This document shows, one piece after another, positions 8,822 through 16,808 of a DNA stretch of 64,000 nucleotides; position 1 is the stretch's first letter; each line of letters starts with the position of its first letter. The notes below the pieces were generated by a model. It saw only the letters and a program-made list of their open reading frames with translations, was not told the origin of the DNA and did not search any database. The stretch is from Microbacteriaceae bacterium X2B. Its GTDB lineage: Bacteria; Actinomycetota; Actinomycetes; Actinomycetales; Microbacteriaceae. Location of the stretch: contig SCPB01000005.1 in assembly GCA_005502445.1 (NCBI GenBank), positions 1-64,000 of the forward strand, given 5' to 3'. The position numbers were made by a program, and so were the translations under genes.

Positions 8822-9799
8822 ATGACCACGAATTCCGCACCGCGCCCCGCGGGCGCTCCCATCGGCCCGGTCGACGGCCAGATCTCGCCCCGCTATGCCG
8901 GGTTCAGCACGTTCGCCCGACTGCCGCGCATCGATGATGTGAGCGGCTGGGACGTCGCGGTGGTCGGCGTGCCCTTCGACGCGGGGGTGACCTTCCGATC
9001 GGGTGCGCGGTTCGGCCCGTCGTCCATCCGAGAGGCTTCGCGCCTCCTCCGACCGTACAATCCGGCTCTCGAGTCGATGCCGTTCGCCGATGCGCAAGTC
9101 GTCGATGCGGGCGACATCGACGCGAACCCGTTCGATATCGTGGCGGCGCTCGACCAGATGCAGGCGGGGTTCAGCCGATTGATGAGCGACGGGAGACCCG
9201 TGATGACCCTCGGGGGGGACCACACGATCGCCCTGCCCGCCCTGCGCGCCATCGCCGCCGAACACGGACCGGTCGGTCTCGTCCATTTCGACGCGCACCT
9301 CGACACGTGGGACACGTACTTCTCGGCGCCGTACACCCACGGCACACCGTTCCGACGCGCGTCGCAGGAGGGGCTGCTGCGCAAGGACCGCTCGGCGCAC
9401 GTCGGAATCCGTGGCTCGCTGTACAGCAGGAAGGACCTGATCGACGACGAGGAGCTCGGCTTCACGATCGTGCACTGCCGCGACTTCGACCGCATCGGTG
9501 CGGAGGGCATCGTCGACAGAATCCTCGACCGGATCGGGGATGCCCCGCTCTACGTCTCGATCGACATCGACGTCCTCGACCCCGGCTTCGCTCCCGGCAC
9601 CGGCACCCCGGAGGCGGGAGGGATGACCAGCCGCGAGCTGCTCGAGGTGCTTCGCGGGCTTCACGGGACGCCGATCGTCTCGGCCGACATCGTCGAGGTG
9701 AGCCCTCCGTACGATCATGCCGACATCACCGCCGTCGCCGCCGCGAATCTCGCCTACGAGCTCGTGACGATCATGTCGTCGCAGCAGGCCGCCCGATGA
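8822..9799 (+). CDS. Ureohydrolase (agmatinase/guanidino-acid hydrolase family)
   Basis: This 325-residue member of the arginase/agmatinase family hydrolyses a guanidino compound to an amine plus urea using two Mn ions. All ligands are visible: H134 (GGDHT), D157, H159 and D161 (DAHLDTWD), D248 and D250 ([10 protein letters not shown]). The GTGTPE sequence near 260 fits the agmatinase side of the family rather than arginase. The ATG at 8822 was chosen over 8813 because AGGAGG at 8806-8811 is 10 nt away from 8822 but only 1 nt from 8813. It overlaps the next gene by 4 nt. Substrate could be agmatine, guanidinobutyrate, guanidinopropionate or another guanidino compound. Confidence 0.9.
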   Translation: MTTNSAPRPAGAPIGPVDGQISPRYAGFSTFARLPRIDDVSGWDVAVVGVPFDAGVTFRSGARFGPSSIREASRLLRPYNPALESMPFADAQVVDAGDIDANPFDIVAALDQMQAGFSRLMSDGRPVMTLGGDHTIALPALRAIAAEHGPVGLVHFDAHLDTWDTYFSAPYTHGTPFRRASQEGLLRKDRSAHVGIRGSLYSRKDLIDDEELGFTIVHCRDFDRIGAEGIVDRILDRIGDAPLYVSIDIDVLDPGFAPGTGTPEAGGMTSRELLEVLRGLHGTPIVSADIVEVSPPYDHADITAVAAANLAYELVTIMSSQQAAR

Positions 9800-10644
9800 G
9801 CGGCGGGCTCTGGCCCGAGGGAGTCCGCTCCGCGGCCTCGTTCACCTTCGACGTGGACGCGGAGTCGGCGGTGCTGTGGGGCGCGCCGGAGAACGCGCGG
9901 CGCATGAGCGTGATGAGCCATCAGGCGTACGGTCCACTGATCGGCGTTCCGCGCATTCTGTCGCTGCTCGCCGACAACGGCATCACTGCGACGTTCTTCA
10001 TCCCCGGATACACCGCCGAGCGCTACCCCGAGGTCGTCCGCGACATCGTCGCCGCCGGTCACGAGGTCGGTCATCACGGCTATCTGCATGAGCAGCCATC
10101 CGCGCTGACCCGCGACGAGCAAATCGTCGCTCTCGAGCGCGGGATAGACGTCCTGTCGGAGATCGCAGACGTCCGACCGGTCGGCTATCGCGCGCCGATG
10201 TGGGACCTGTCGTGGGAGATGCCCGAGCTGCTCCTCGAACGCGGATTCCTGTACGACTCGAGCCTCATGGACGCCGATCTGCCCTACGAGCTCGCGATCT
10301 CCGACTCGACGTCATCCCTCGTGGAGATACCCATCCACTGGGCGCTCGATGACTGGGAGCAGTACTGCTATCTTCCGGAGATCAGCGGCACCGGGTACAT
10401 CGCGACGCCCGAACAGGCTCGCGCGCTCTGGGAGGCCGAGTTCGCCGGGCTCCACGACGTCGGAGGATGTTGGGTCCTCACCAATCACCCCTTCCTCTCC
10501 GGACGACCAGGGCGCGCCGCGTCCCTCGGCCGATTGATGGCGGATATCGTCGCGACCCCCGGCGTGTGGGTGGCACCACTGCGCGACATCGCCGGACACG
10601 TCAGAGCCCAAGGACTCGCGCCTCGAGCGATACGTCCGATCTGA
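9796..10644 (+). CDS. Polysaccharide-deacetylase-fold hydrolase (PgdA/PuuE/cyclic-imidase type)
   Basis: This 282-residue protein has the NodB homology fold: motif 1 is SFTFDVDAE (D19, D21), motif 2 is HHGYLH (H94 and H98), and YRAP follows at about 133. There is no signal peptide, so it is probably not a cell-wall enzyme. Cytoplasmic members of this fold cleave C-N bonds in allantoin or cyclic imides. The start overlaps the ureohydrolase stop (ATGA, 9796-9799), which strongly suggests a joint pathway in which one enzyme opens a ring or amide and the other releases urea. Allantoinase-like or imidase-like activity is an inference from context. Confidence 0.85.
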   Translation: MSGGLWPEGVRSAASFTFDVDAESAVLWGAPENARRMSVMSHQAYGPLIGVPRILSLLADNGITATFFIPGYTAERYPEVVRDIVAAGHEVGHHGYLHEQPSALTRDEQIVALERGIDVLSEIADVRPVGYRAPMWDLSWEMPELLLERGFLYDSSLMDADLPYELAISDSTSSLVEIPIHWALDDWEQYCYLPEISGTGYIATPEQARALWEAEFAGLHDVGGCWVLTNHPFLSGRPGRAASLGRLMADIVATPGVWVAPLRDIAGHVRAQGLAPRAIRPI

Positions 10645-10686
10645 CCCTCCCCCTCACCGGGAGCCCGTCGGGGACGACTCGCCCGC

Positions 10687-11736
10687 TCAGGGCACGCGGT
10701 GGAGCCACTCCTCGGTCGAGAACTTCTCCGCCACGAGAGCGTCGATGCGCTCCATCTCCTCCGGCGTGATGGCGCTCTCGGTGAGGCCGTTGCGCGCCCG
10801 GAAGGTCGCGACGAGGCGGTCGATGATCTCCTCGCGCGGGAGGCCCGTCTGGCTGCGCAGCGGGTCGACGCGCTTGTTGGCGCTCTTGACGCCCTTGTCG
10901 CTGAGCTTCTCGCGGCCGATTCGCAGCACCTCGACCATGCGGTCGCCGTCCATGTCGTAGCTCATCGTCACGTGGTGCAGCACGGCGCCCGACCCGAGGC
11001 GCTTCTGCGCGGCCCCGCCGATCTTGCCCTTCGTGCTCGTGATGTCGTTGAGCGGCTGATAGCTCGCCTCGATGCCGAGCCCCTTGAGGCCCTCGATGAC
11101 CCACTCGTCGAGGAAGGCGTACGACTCGGCGAAGCTCATGCCCTGCACGAGCGCGACGGGCGCGTAGAGGGAGTAGGTGATGACGCTCCCGGCCTCCATG
11201 AACATCGCGCCGCCGCCCGAGATGCGCCGGACGACCTCGAAGCCGTAGCGGTGCGCGTTGTCCATGTCGACCTCGTTCCGCACCGACTGGAACGAGCCGA
11301 TGACGACGGCGGGGCGCTCCCACTCCCAGATGCGGAGGGTCGGGCCGCGACGGCCGTCGCCGACCTCCTCGGCGAGCACCTGGTCGGCGGCCATCTGCTG
11401 CTGCGGGGTGAGCGGCGGGCCGACGACGAGGCTCCACTCGTAGTCGGTGAACGCGGTCGCCTCGGCGAGCGCGCGGCGGATCGTCGTGGCGACGGCATCG
11501 GCGCTGAATCCGAGGAGCACGGCGCCGGGAGGGAGGGCCGCGGAGATCGCGCGCGCGAAGGCGGCGTGATCGGCGTCGGCGGGCATCCCGATCGCGGCGG
11601 ATTCGATCGCGGGGATGGCCTCGTCGGGCTCGACGAAGAAGTCGCCCGCGAGGCGGAACGCGGTGATCAGGCCGCCGTCGACCTCGAGATCGACGACGAC
11701 GAGCTTGCCTCCGGGGACTTTGTACTCACCATGCAT
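10687..11736 (-). CDS. Lipoate-protein-ligase-like protein with N-terminal accessory domain
   Basis: This 349-residue protein belongs to the biotin/lipoate A/B ligase family, which attaches lipoate or octanoate to E2 and GcvH proteins. The first ~95 residues (GKLVVVDLEVDGG, LAGDFFVEPDEA) resemble the accessory domain found at the C-terminus of E. coli LplA; the catalytic domain follows, with RRISGGGAMF and the lysine-containing TKGKIGGAAQKR. The order is thus permuted relative to LplA. It may be a ligase or an octanoyl transferase-like enzyme. It lies 9 nt downstream of the rhodanese gene on the same strand; rhodanese sulfur chemistry could be linked to lipoyl assembly, but that is speculation. 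Confidence 0.82.
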   Translation of the reverse strand: MHGEYKVPGGKLVVVDLEVDGGLITAFRLAGDFFVEPDEAIPAIESAAIGMPADADHAAFARAISAALPPGAVLLGFSADAVATTIRRALAEATAFTDYEWSLVVGPPLTPQQQMAADQVLAEEVGDGRRGPTLRIWEWERPAVVIGSFQSVRNEVDMDNAHRYGFEVVRRISGGGAMFMEAGSVITYSLYAPVALVQGMSFAESYAFLDEWVIEGLKGLGIEASYQPLNDITSTKGKIGGAAQKRLGSGAVLHHVTMSYDMDGDRMVEVLRIGREKLSDKGVKSANKRVDPLRSQTGLPREEIIDRLVATFRARNGLTESAITPEEMERIDALVAEKFSTEEWLHRVP

Positions 11737-11745
11737 GAGGCCAGC

Positions 11746-12636
11746 CTAGGCACCCGTCGCGAGGGGCCGCTGGGCGTCGGCGGCGTACTGCGACCACGAG
11801 CCGGGGAAGAGCCGCCCGCGGCCGAGACCCGCGTGCTCGAGGACGAGCAGCTCGTGGCACGCCGTGACCCCCGAGCCGCAGTAGGCGATGACGTCGGAGC
11901 CCGATGCGGCGCCGCCGGGGGCGAGACCGAGCTGCGCGAAGCGGGCGCGCAGCTCGTCGAGGTCGCACAGGCGGCCGTCGCCGCCGAGGTGATCGCGCAC
12001 CGAGAGGTTGCGCGCGCCCGGGATGTGGCCCGCACGGGCATCCACCGGCTCGGTCTCGCCGGCGAAGCGATCGGCGGTGCGCGCGTCGAGCACGACGGCG
12101 CTGCCGTCGGCGGCGCGGGCCTGCGTCTCGTCGATCGAGGCGAGGGCGGATGCCGGCCACGGGCGGGCGGTGAAACTCGCGTCGGTGCGCGGCGCCGCTC
12201 GACGCCCCGCGACGGTCGCGCCGGCTCCGAGCTCGCCCGGCCAGCCGGTGATGCCGCCGTCGAGGACGGCCGCATCACCGCCGAGCACACGGAGCATCCA
12301 GACGAGGCGGGCCGCGATCACCCCGCCGGCGTCGTCGTAGGCGACCACGGTCGTGTCGTCGCCGATGCCGGCCTCGGTCATCCCGCGGGCGAAGCGCTCG
12401 GGGTCGGGAAGGGGGTGGCGGCCCTCTGCGGCGCTCGGCGGGCCGGCGAGCCACTCGTCGAGGTCGACGAAGACGGCGCCCGCGATGTGACCGGAGTGGA
12501 ACGCGTCGCGACCCGAGCGTCCGTCGAGGTACCAGCGCACATCGGCGATGACGAGGCGGCGCTCGTCACGCCCGGCCTCCACGATGAGGCCCTCGAGCTC
12601 GGCGGCGGAGACGAAGGGAGGCAGAGTCGTCGGCAT
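11746..12636 (-). CDS. Two-domain rhodanese (thiosulfate/3-mercaptopyruvate sulfurtransferase)
   Basis: This 296-residue protein has two rhodanese domains (about 8-135 and 165-290). The catalytic cysteine is C253 in CGSGVTA; the corresponding position in the first domain is aspartate (AYDDAGG, near 101), as is normal for an inactive first domain. It transfers sulfane sulfur from thiosulfate or 3-mercaptopyruvate to a thiol acceptor or cyanide in the cytoplasm. Length and motifs match the SseA family. It is probably co-transcribed with the lipoate-ligase-like gene 9 nt downstream. Confidence 0.92.
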   Translation of the reverse strand: MPTTLPPFVSAAELEGLIVEAGRDERRLVIADVRWYLDGRSGRDAFHSGHIAGAVFVDLDEWLAGPPSAAEGRHPLPDPERFARGMTEAGIGDDTTVVAYDDAGGVIAARLVWMLRVLGGDAAVLDGGITGWPGELGAGATVAGRRAAPRTDASFTARPWPASALASIDETQARAADGSAVVLDARTADRFAGETEPVDARAGHIPGARNLSVRDHLGGDGRLCDLDELRARFAQLGLAPGGAASGSDVIAYCGSGVTACHELLVLEHAGLGRGRLFPGSWSQYAADAQRPLATGA

Positions 12637-12681
12637 CGGTCCAGGCTACTCAGCGGGTGGGCGGCGGCGTAGGGTGCGGTC

Positions 12682-13044
12682 ATGGACTCCCTCGCGCACG
12701 ACCTCGACCGCCTCGCCGACCACCTGCTCGAGCAGGCGCTCTCCGCGCCCGACAAGCGCGCGACGCTCAAGCTGGATCTCGGTCAGTCGACGCTGCGGCA
12801 CCTCGCGATGGCCTTCGACACGGGCGGCGGGCTGCCCGCGCACGGCAACCCGGGCGAGGCGACGCTGCGCGTGCTGCGCGGCCGGATGCGGCTGTCGTGG
12901 TCGAGCGAGACGGGCGACCACGAGATCGAGGCGCTGCCCGGGATGCTCGTGCGCATCCCCGACGCGACGCACCGGGTCGAGGCGCTCGAGCCGAGCGTCA
13001 TGCTGCTCACCGCCGTGTCGCTGCCCGGCGGGCACGCGCACTAG
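12682..13044 (+). CDS. Small cupin-domain protein
   Basis: This 120-residue protein is a single cupin beta-barrel. Visible features are the two cupin strands LPAHGNPGEATLRVLRGRMRL and PGMLVRIPDATHRVEALEPS, each with a histidine that could bind metal. Its function is not known; such proteins often resemble DUF861 or quercetinase-like sensors. It begins 45 nt from the divergent rhodanese start, so both may share a promoter region, and its end overlaps the convergent hydrolase gene by 4 nt. Confidence 0.75.
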   Translation: MDSLAHDLDRLADHLLEQALSAPDKRATLKLDLGQSTLRHLAMAFDTGGGLPAHGNPGEATLRVLRGRMRLSWSSETGDHEIEALPGMLVRIPDATHRVEALEPSVMLLTAVSLPGGHAH

Positions 13045-13910
13045 GCGGTCGGGAAGAGTCGGTCGTCCATCCACTCGAAGAGGTCGCGCCGGACATCCGC
13101 CTGATTGAGCTCGTTGAAGACCTCGTGGCGGGCCTCCGGGTAGACGGCGAGCTCGATGTCGGTGAGGCCGCCGCGGCGCGCGTACTCCTCGACGAGCTTC
13201 ACCGCGCCGGGCTCGCCGCCGAGCGGGTCGTCGTCGCCGACCATGACGAGCAGGGGGATGTCGCGGCCGAGGCGCTTCGGGCGGCCGAAGAGGCGCAGCC
13301 CGTCGCGCACGCCGAAGAGCTTGAGGATCTTCGCGTCGAAGGTGAGCGGGTCGGCCCGGAAGAGCTGGTGCACCTCGGGGTCGCGGCTCAGCCACTCGAC
13401 GCCCGTGTCGCCGAGGTGGGCGTGCTTGGCGTTGAGGTCGCCGGAGTTCATGTAGCCGGGCATCCGGTAGCTCGTGCCCGTGAGCACGGCGGCGTCGTAG
13501 TCGGCGGCGTGGTCGTTGAGGATGATCTGCGCCATGAGCGAGCCCCACGAGTGCCCGAGGAGCACGAGCGGGAGCTCGGGGTGATCGGTGCGGATGATCG
13601 CGCTGAGGTCGCGGAGATCCTGGATCGTCGCGCGCAGCCCGCCCGGGCCCAGCCTGCCCATCTTCGAGGAGTCGCCGTCGGTCATCTCGACGCCCGTCAC
13701 GCCGTGGCCGCGGTGGTCGTCGGCGTAGACGGCGTATCCGGCGTTGACGAGCTCTTGCGCGAGCAGCTCGTAGCGCAGCGCGTGCTCGCCGACGCCGTGC
13801 ACGAGCTGCACGACCGCCTTGGGCCGCCCGGGAGCCCATACGTAGTAGTGGATCGTCACGCCGTGGGCGTCGACGAAGCTGCGGTGGTCGCGTTCGGCGA
13901 TGAACTTCAT
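13041..13910 (-). CDS. Alpha/beta hydrolase, monoacylglycerol lipase-like
   Basis: This 289-residue serine hydrolase has the oxyanion motif VHGVGEH at about 37-43, the nucleophile elbow GHSWGS (S121), an acid in VGDDDP near 230 and the catalytic histidine in YPEARHEVFNE. This is the pattern of bacterial monoacylglycerol lipases, so it probably cleaves monoglycerides or similar esters in the cytoplasm. The start at 13910 (MKFIAE) follows GGGAGG at a good distance; an ATG 21 nt upstream lacks one. It is divergent from the MarR gene with the putative MarR operator between them. Confidence 0.85.
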   Translation of the reverse strand: MKFIAERDHRSFVDAHGVTIHYYVWAPGRPKAVVQLVHGVGEHALRYELLAQELVNAGYAVYADDHRGHGVTGVEMTDGDSSKMGRLGPGGLRATIQDLRDLSAIIRTDHPELPLVLLGHSWGSLMAQIILNDHAADYDAAVLTGTSYRMPGYMNSGDLNAKHAHLGDTGVEWLSRDPEVHQLFRADPLTFDAKILKLFGVRDGLRLFGRPKRLGRDIPLLVMVGDDDPLGGEPGAVKLVEEYARRGGLTDIELAVYPEARHEVFNELNQADVRRDLFEWMDDRLFPTA

Positions 13911-13950
13911 GGGTGGCCTCCCTGAGTTCATCGTAGGGGCGGGGTGGTCG

Positions 13951-13976
13951 TTAGCCAGGGTAATGACCTATGCTAA
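13951..13976. promoter_or_regulatory. Candidate MarR operator
   Basis: TTAGC (13951-13955) and GCTAA (13972-13976) form an interrupted inverted repeat just upstream of the MarR gene and in the divergent region toward the hydrolase. Spacing and half-site form fit dimeric MarR binding. Confidence 0.4.
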
Positions 13977-13983
13977 TGATGAC

Positions 13984-14406
13984 ATGACGATCACGAGCGA
14001 CCCCGACGAAGAACTGCGCGTGCTCATCCAGAAGGTGGCGCGGCGCATCCGCGCCGAGCGCGGCGGCGACGGCATCACCGACACCCAGCTCGGAGTGCTG
14101 TGGCAGCTCGAGAGCGGCGGCCGCACCACACCGGGCGTGCTCGCCGAGCGCGAGCGCGTCAGCCCGCCGTCGATGAACCGCACCATCAACGCCCTCGAGG
14201 CGGGCGGCTTCGTGCGTCGGGATCCGAGCGATCAGGATGCGCGCCAGGTCTGGGTGAGCCTCACCCCGGCGGGCGACGAGCTCATCGCCGAGACACGGCG
14301 GCTGCGCACCGCCTGGTTCCATCGTCAGCTCGCGTCGCTCGAGGCCGAAGAGCGCGCGGCGCTCGAGGCCGTGCGCCCCGTGCTGCGGAAGCTCGCCGAC
14401 TCGTGA
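13984..14406 (+). CDS. MarR-family transcriptional regulator
   Basis: This 140-residue regulator has the winged helix of the MarR family, with TPGVLAERERVSPPSMNRTINALEAGGFVRRDPSDQDARQVWVSLTP-type helix-turn-helix and wing (about residues 45-100; core RVSPPSMNRTINALE). The start at 13984 (MTITSDP) gives the usual length; an ATG at 13963 in the same frame is possible but would lie inside the candidate operator. Neither has a strong ribosome binding site. The stop overlaps the MFS exporter start (GTGA), a common MarR-efflux pair in which the repressor is released by the exported compound. Confidence 0.88.
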   Translation: MTITSDPDEELRVLIQKVARRIRAERGGDGITDTQLGVLWQLESGGRTTPGVLAERERVSPPSMNRTINALEAGGFVRRDPSDQDARQVWVSLTPAGDELIAETRRLRTAWFHRQLASLEAEERAALEAVRPVLRKLADS

Positions 14407-15728
14407 GGTCGATGTTCCGCAGCCTGGGCCTTCTCAACTACCGCATCTGGTTCGTCGGCGCGATGGTGTCGAACATCGGCGCGTGGATGAACCGCACCGC
14501 GCAGGACTGGCTGATCCTCACCGAGCTGACGAACGAGGATGCCGCTGCCGTCGGCGTCGCGATGGCCCTGCAGTTCGGTCCCGCCCTCGTAATCGGGCCG
14601 TACGCGGGCATCATCGCCGATCGCGTGAAAGGACGGCGCCTGCTCGCCCTCACGCAGGGGCTGCAGGGACTGCTCGCGCTCGGCCTGGGGCTCATCGTCA
14701 TCCTCGGCATCGCCGAGCTCTGGATGGTCTACCTCTTCGCCATCGCCCTCGGCTTCGCCACCGCGCTCGACGCGCCCGTCAGGCAGACCTTCGTCGGCGA
14801 ACTCGTCGGCCCCGGCCAGCTGCCCAACGCCGTCGCGCTCAACTCGGCCTCGTTCAACGTCGCACGGCTCATCGGTCCCGCCGTCGCCGGCCTGCTCGTC
14901 GCGCTCATCGGCGCCGGCTGGGTCATAGCGATCAACGGGGTGACGTACGGCGCGACCCTCATCGCCCTCGCCATGCTGCGCGGCGACCAGTTGCACCCGC
15001 TGAAGAAGGAGGCGAAGCGGCAAGGGCAGCTGAAGGCGGGCATCCTCTACGTCCGCCGGCGCGCCGACCTCGTCGTGGTGTTCACGATGGTGTTCCTGGT
15101 CGCCACCTTCGGCTTCAACTTCGGGATCTTCACCGCGACGATGGCGCGCGTGGAATTCGGGCGCGGAGCCGGCGAGTTCGGGCTGCTGTCGAGCATCCTC
15201 GCGCTCGGATCGGTGACCGGCGCGCTCATGTCGGCCCGCCGCGAGCGCCCGCGGCTGCGCGTCATCGTGCTCGCGGCCCTCGGCTTCTCGCTCAGCGCGC
15301 TTTCTGCCGCGCTCATGCCGACCTTCGAGACCTTCGCGCTCGCGCTCGTGCTCGTCGGCTTCACCTCGCTCACCATGATCACCTCGTCGAACGCCTACGT
15401 GCAGACGACGACGCGACCGGCCATCCGCGGGCGGGTGACGGCGCTGTACCTGACGATCTTCATGGGCGGCACTCCCGTCGGCGGCCCGCTCATCGGCTTC
15501 GTCGCGAATGAGGCGGGGTCGCGCTGGGCGCTCGTCGTCGCCTCGATCGCCGGCCTCGCCGCGGCGATCGTCGCCGTGCTGTGGATGCGCTCGACCCGCA
15601 ACCTGCGGGTGCGGCGGCGCGGCGGCGTCTGGTGGCGGCTGCGGGTGCGCTACGACGGCGATGACTACGACCTCAAGACGGCGACGCAGGAGATCGCGAT
15701 CGTCGAGGCGGAGGCGCGGCGCGGGTGA
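14403..15728 (+). CDS. MFS exporter (DHA3/MFS_3 type)
   Basis: This roughly 440-residue protein has twelve predicted membrane segments and the N-terminal phrase FRSLGLLNYRIWFVGAMVS typical of MFS_3 exporters. The MFS motif A region reads GIIADRVKGRRLLALT. It probably expels a toxic compound using the proton gradient. The GTG at 14403 overlaps the MarR stop; an ATG at 14412 is an alternative start 9 nt later. The C-terminus ends in a cytoplasmic tail (YDGDDYDLKTATQE). Translational coupling to MarR supports substrate-induced expression. Confidence 0.88.
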   Translation: MRSMFRSLGLLNYRIWFVGAMVSNIGAWMNRTAQDWLILTELTNEDAAAVGVAMALQFGPALVIGPYAGIIADRVKGRRLLALTQGLQGLLALGLGLIVILGIAELWMVYLFAIALGFATALDAPVRQTFVGELVGPGQLPNAVALNSASFNVARLIGPAVAGLLVALIGAGWVIAINGVTYGATLIALAMLRGDQLHPLKKEAKRQGQLKAGILYVRRRADLVVVFTMVFLVATFGFNFGIFTATMARVEFGRGAGEFGLLSSILALGSVTGALMSARRERPRLRVIVLAALGFSLSALSAALMPTFETFALALVLVGFTSLTMITSSNAYVQTTTRPAIRGRVTALYLTIFMGGTPVGGPLIGFVANEAGSRWALVVASIAGLAAAIVAVLWMRSTRNLRVRRRGGVWWRLRVRYDGDDYDLKTATQEIAIVEAEARRG

Positions 15729-16035
15729 GACGTTGCTCTCAGCCTCGAGACACGCGGAGGTCCAATCGCGGAACGTCTGAGCTGTCGATCACGAAGTACA
15801 GCTCGACGGCGTACCCGTCGACAGCACCCTCCGCTGTGCTCGCGCTGAACTCAGCGCCAAAGCGGTTCATGCGTTCTGCACCCACGCGAGCAGGGCTATG
15901 AACGCGCCGGTGCAGATCGTCACGATGTCCAGTGCGGTTCTGGTTCTCATCGCACCCCGGAAGTGAATCATTCACGTTCAGGCTCTGCTCGGGTCGGAAG
16001 GCCTCCGAGTGGGGCACGTGAGGCAGGATGTTTTT
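15729..16035. other. Intergenic stretch before the restriction-modification genes, possible gene remnant
   Basis: This 307-nt stretch is less GC-rich than its flanks. The minus strand carries a 43-codon frame at 15739-15870 (MNRFGAEFSAS...), which reads like protein but which I cannot assign; it may be the tail of a lost gene. No tRNA, terminator or strong promoter was recognised. It probably marks the left boundary of the acquired restriction-modification segment. Confidence 0.35.
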
Positions 16036-16785
16036 GTGAACAACACGGAAGCCGGAGTGGCCAACGCCGACGAAGATGGTGCGCTTCCTGATCCAGCTGG
16101 AATGCTGTCGTCCCCTTCGGTCGAATTTCCCTCGGGCTATCGAGTCGGCGTGACTCGATATGCCGACATCATCCTCCGTAACGCGTTCCCGAAATTGCAC
16201 GCGGACCTCGTGCATGTCATGCAGAACTTCCGTATCGATGTTGAAGAGATTCTCTCCGGAGGAGGCTCTCGGGCCACTCACACGGCCCGCTTCGATGCGT
16301 CGCTCGGCGCTCTCGGCTGGGGCAAGCGGACAATCACCATCGAGAAGCGGCTTGACGGGCAGTTATTGCACCGAACGCGCGGACACGAGATCGACATGTT
16401 CGGCGGCGGACCCAGCGGGAACGAGTATCCGGGGATAGCGCTCGAGGTCGAATGGAACAACAAGGATCCGTTCTTCGACCGTGACCTGCTCAACTTCCAG
16501 GCCCTGCACCGCGAGGGCGCTATCGCGGCCGGGCTCATCGTCACTCGAGGCCCGCGACTGCAGCAGGTCATCTCAAGCACTGTTCGGACGAGCGGTTCCA
16601 GCGGTAGTGCGAAGTTCGGCCAATCGACGACGCACTGGGACAAGCTGGTTCCGCGGGTCAATCTCGGGGGCGGTGGTGAGTGCCCTCTCATCCTGATCGG
16701 AATCGAACCGGATCGGATTGCGGGTTTTGACGTCATCGCGCGCGCCCACGACGCGGGTGAGTCGATCTGGCAGCTGCCCTTGTAG
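16036..16785 (+). CDS. BglII/BstYI-family type II restriction endonuclease
   Basis: This 249-residue protein matches the BglII/BstYI nuclease family. The conserved core reads RGHEIDMF at about 115-122 followed by ALEVEWNNKDPFFDRDL at about 135-151, which holds the metal-binding acidic residues, then FQALHREGAIAAGLIVTRG. Enzymes of this family cut GATC-centred sites such as AGATCT or RGATCY. The GTG at 16036 is preferred because AGGCAGGA lies 7 nt upstream; GTG codons at 16009 and 16018 in the same frame are alternatives. The partner methyltransferase starts 23 nt downstream. Base composition is lower in GC than the neighbours, suggesting transfer. Confidence 0.88.
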   Translation: MNNTEAGVANADEDGALPDPAGMLSSPSVEFPSGYRVGVTRYADIILRNAFPKLHADLVHVMQNFRIDVEEILSGGGSRATHTARFDASLGALGWGKRTITIEKRLDGQLLHRTRGHEIDMFGGGPSGNEYPGIALEVEWNNKDPFFDRDLLNFQALHREGAIAAGLIVTRGPRLQQVISSTVRTSGSSGSAKFGQSTTHWDKLVPRVNLGGGGECPLILIGIEPDRIAGFDVIARAHDAGESIWQLPL

Positions 16786-16808
16786 CGGATCCGGCGCGGC
16801 GAACTCGG

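Noticed and set aside
15739-16281. 180-codon minus-strand frame at the restriction-modification boundary
   Set aside because: Most of it is antisense to the nuclease gene. Only the last ~43 codons lie in the gap; these are noted as a possible remnant but not called as a gene.
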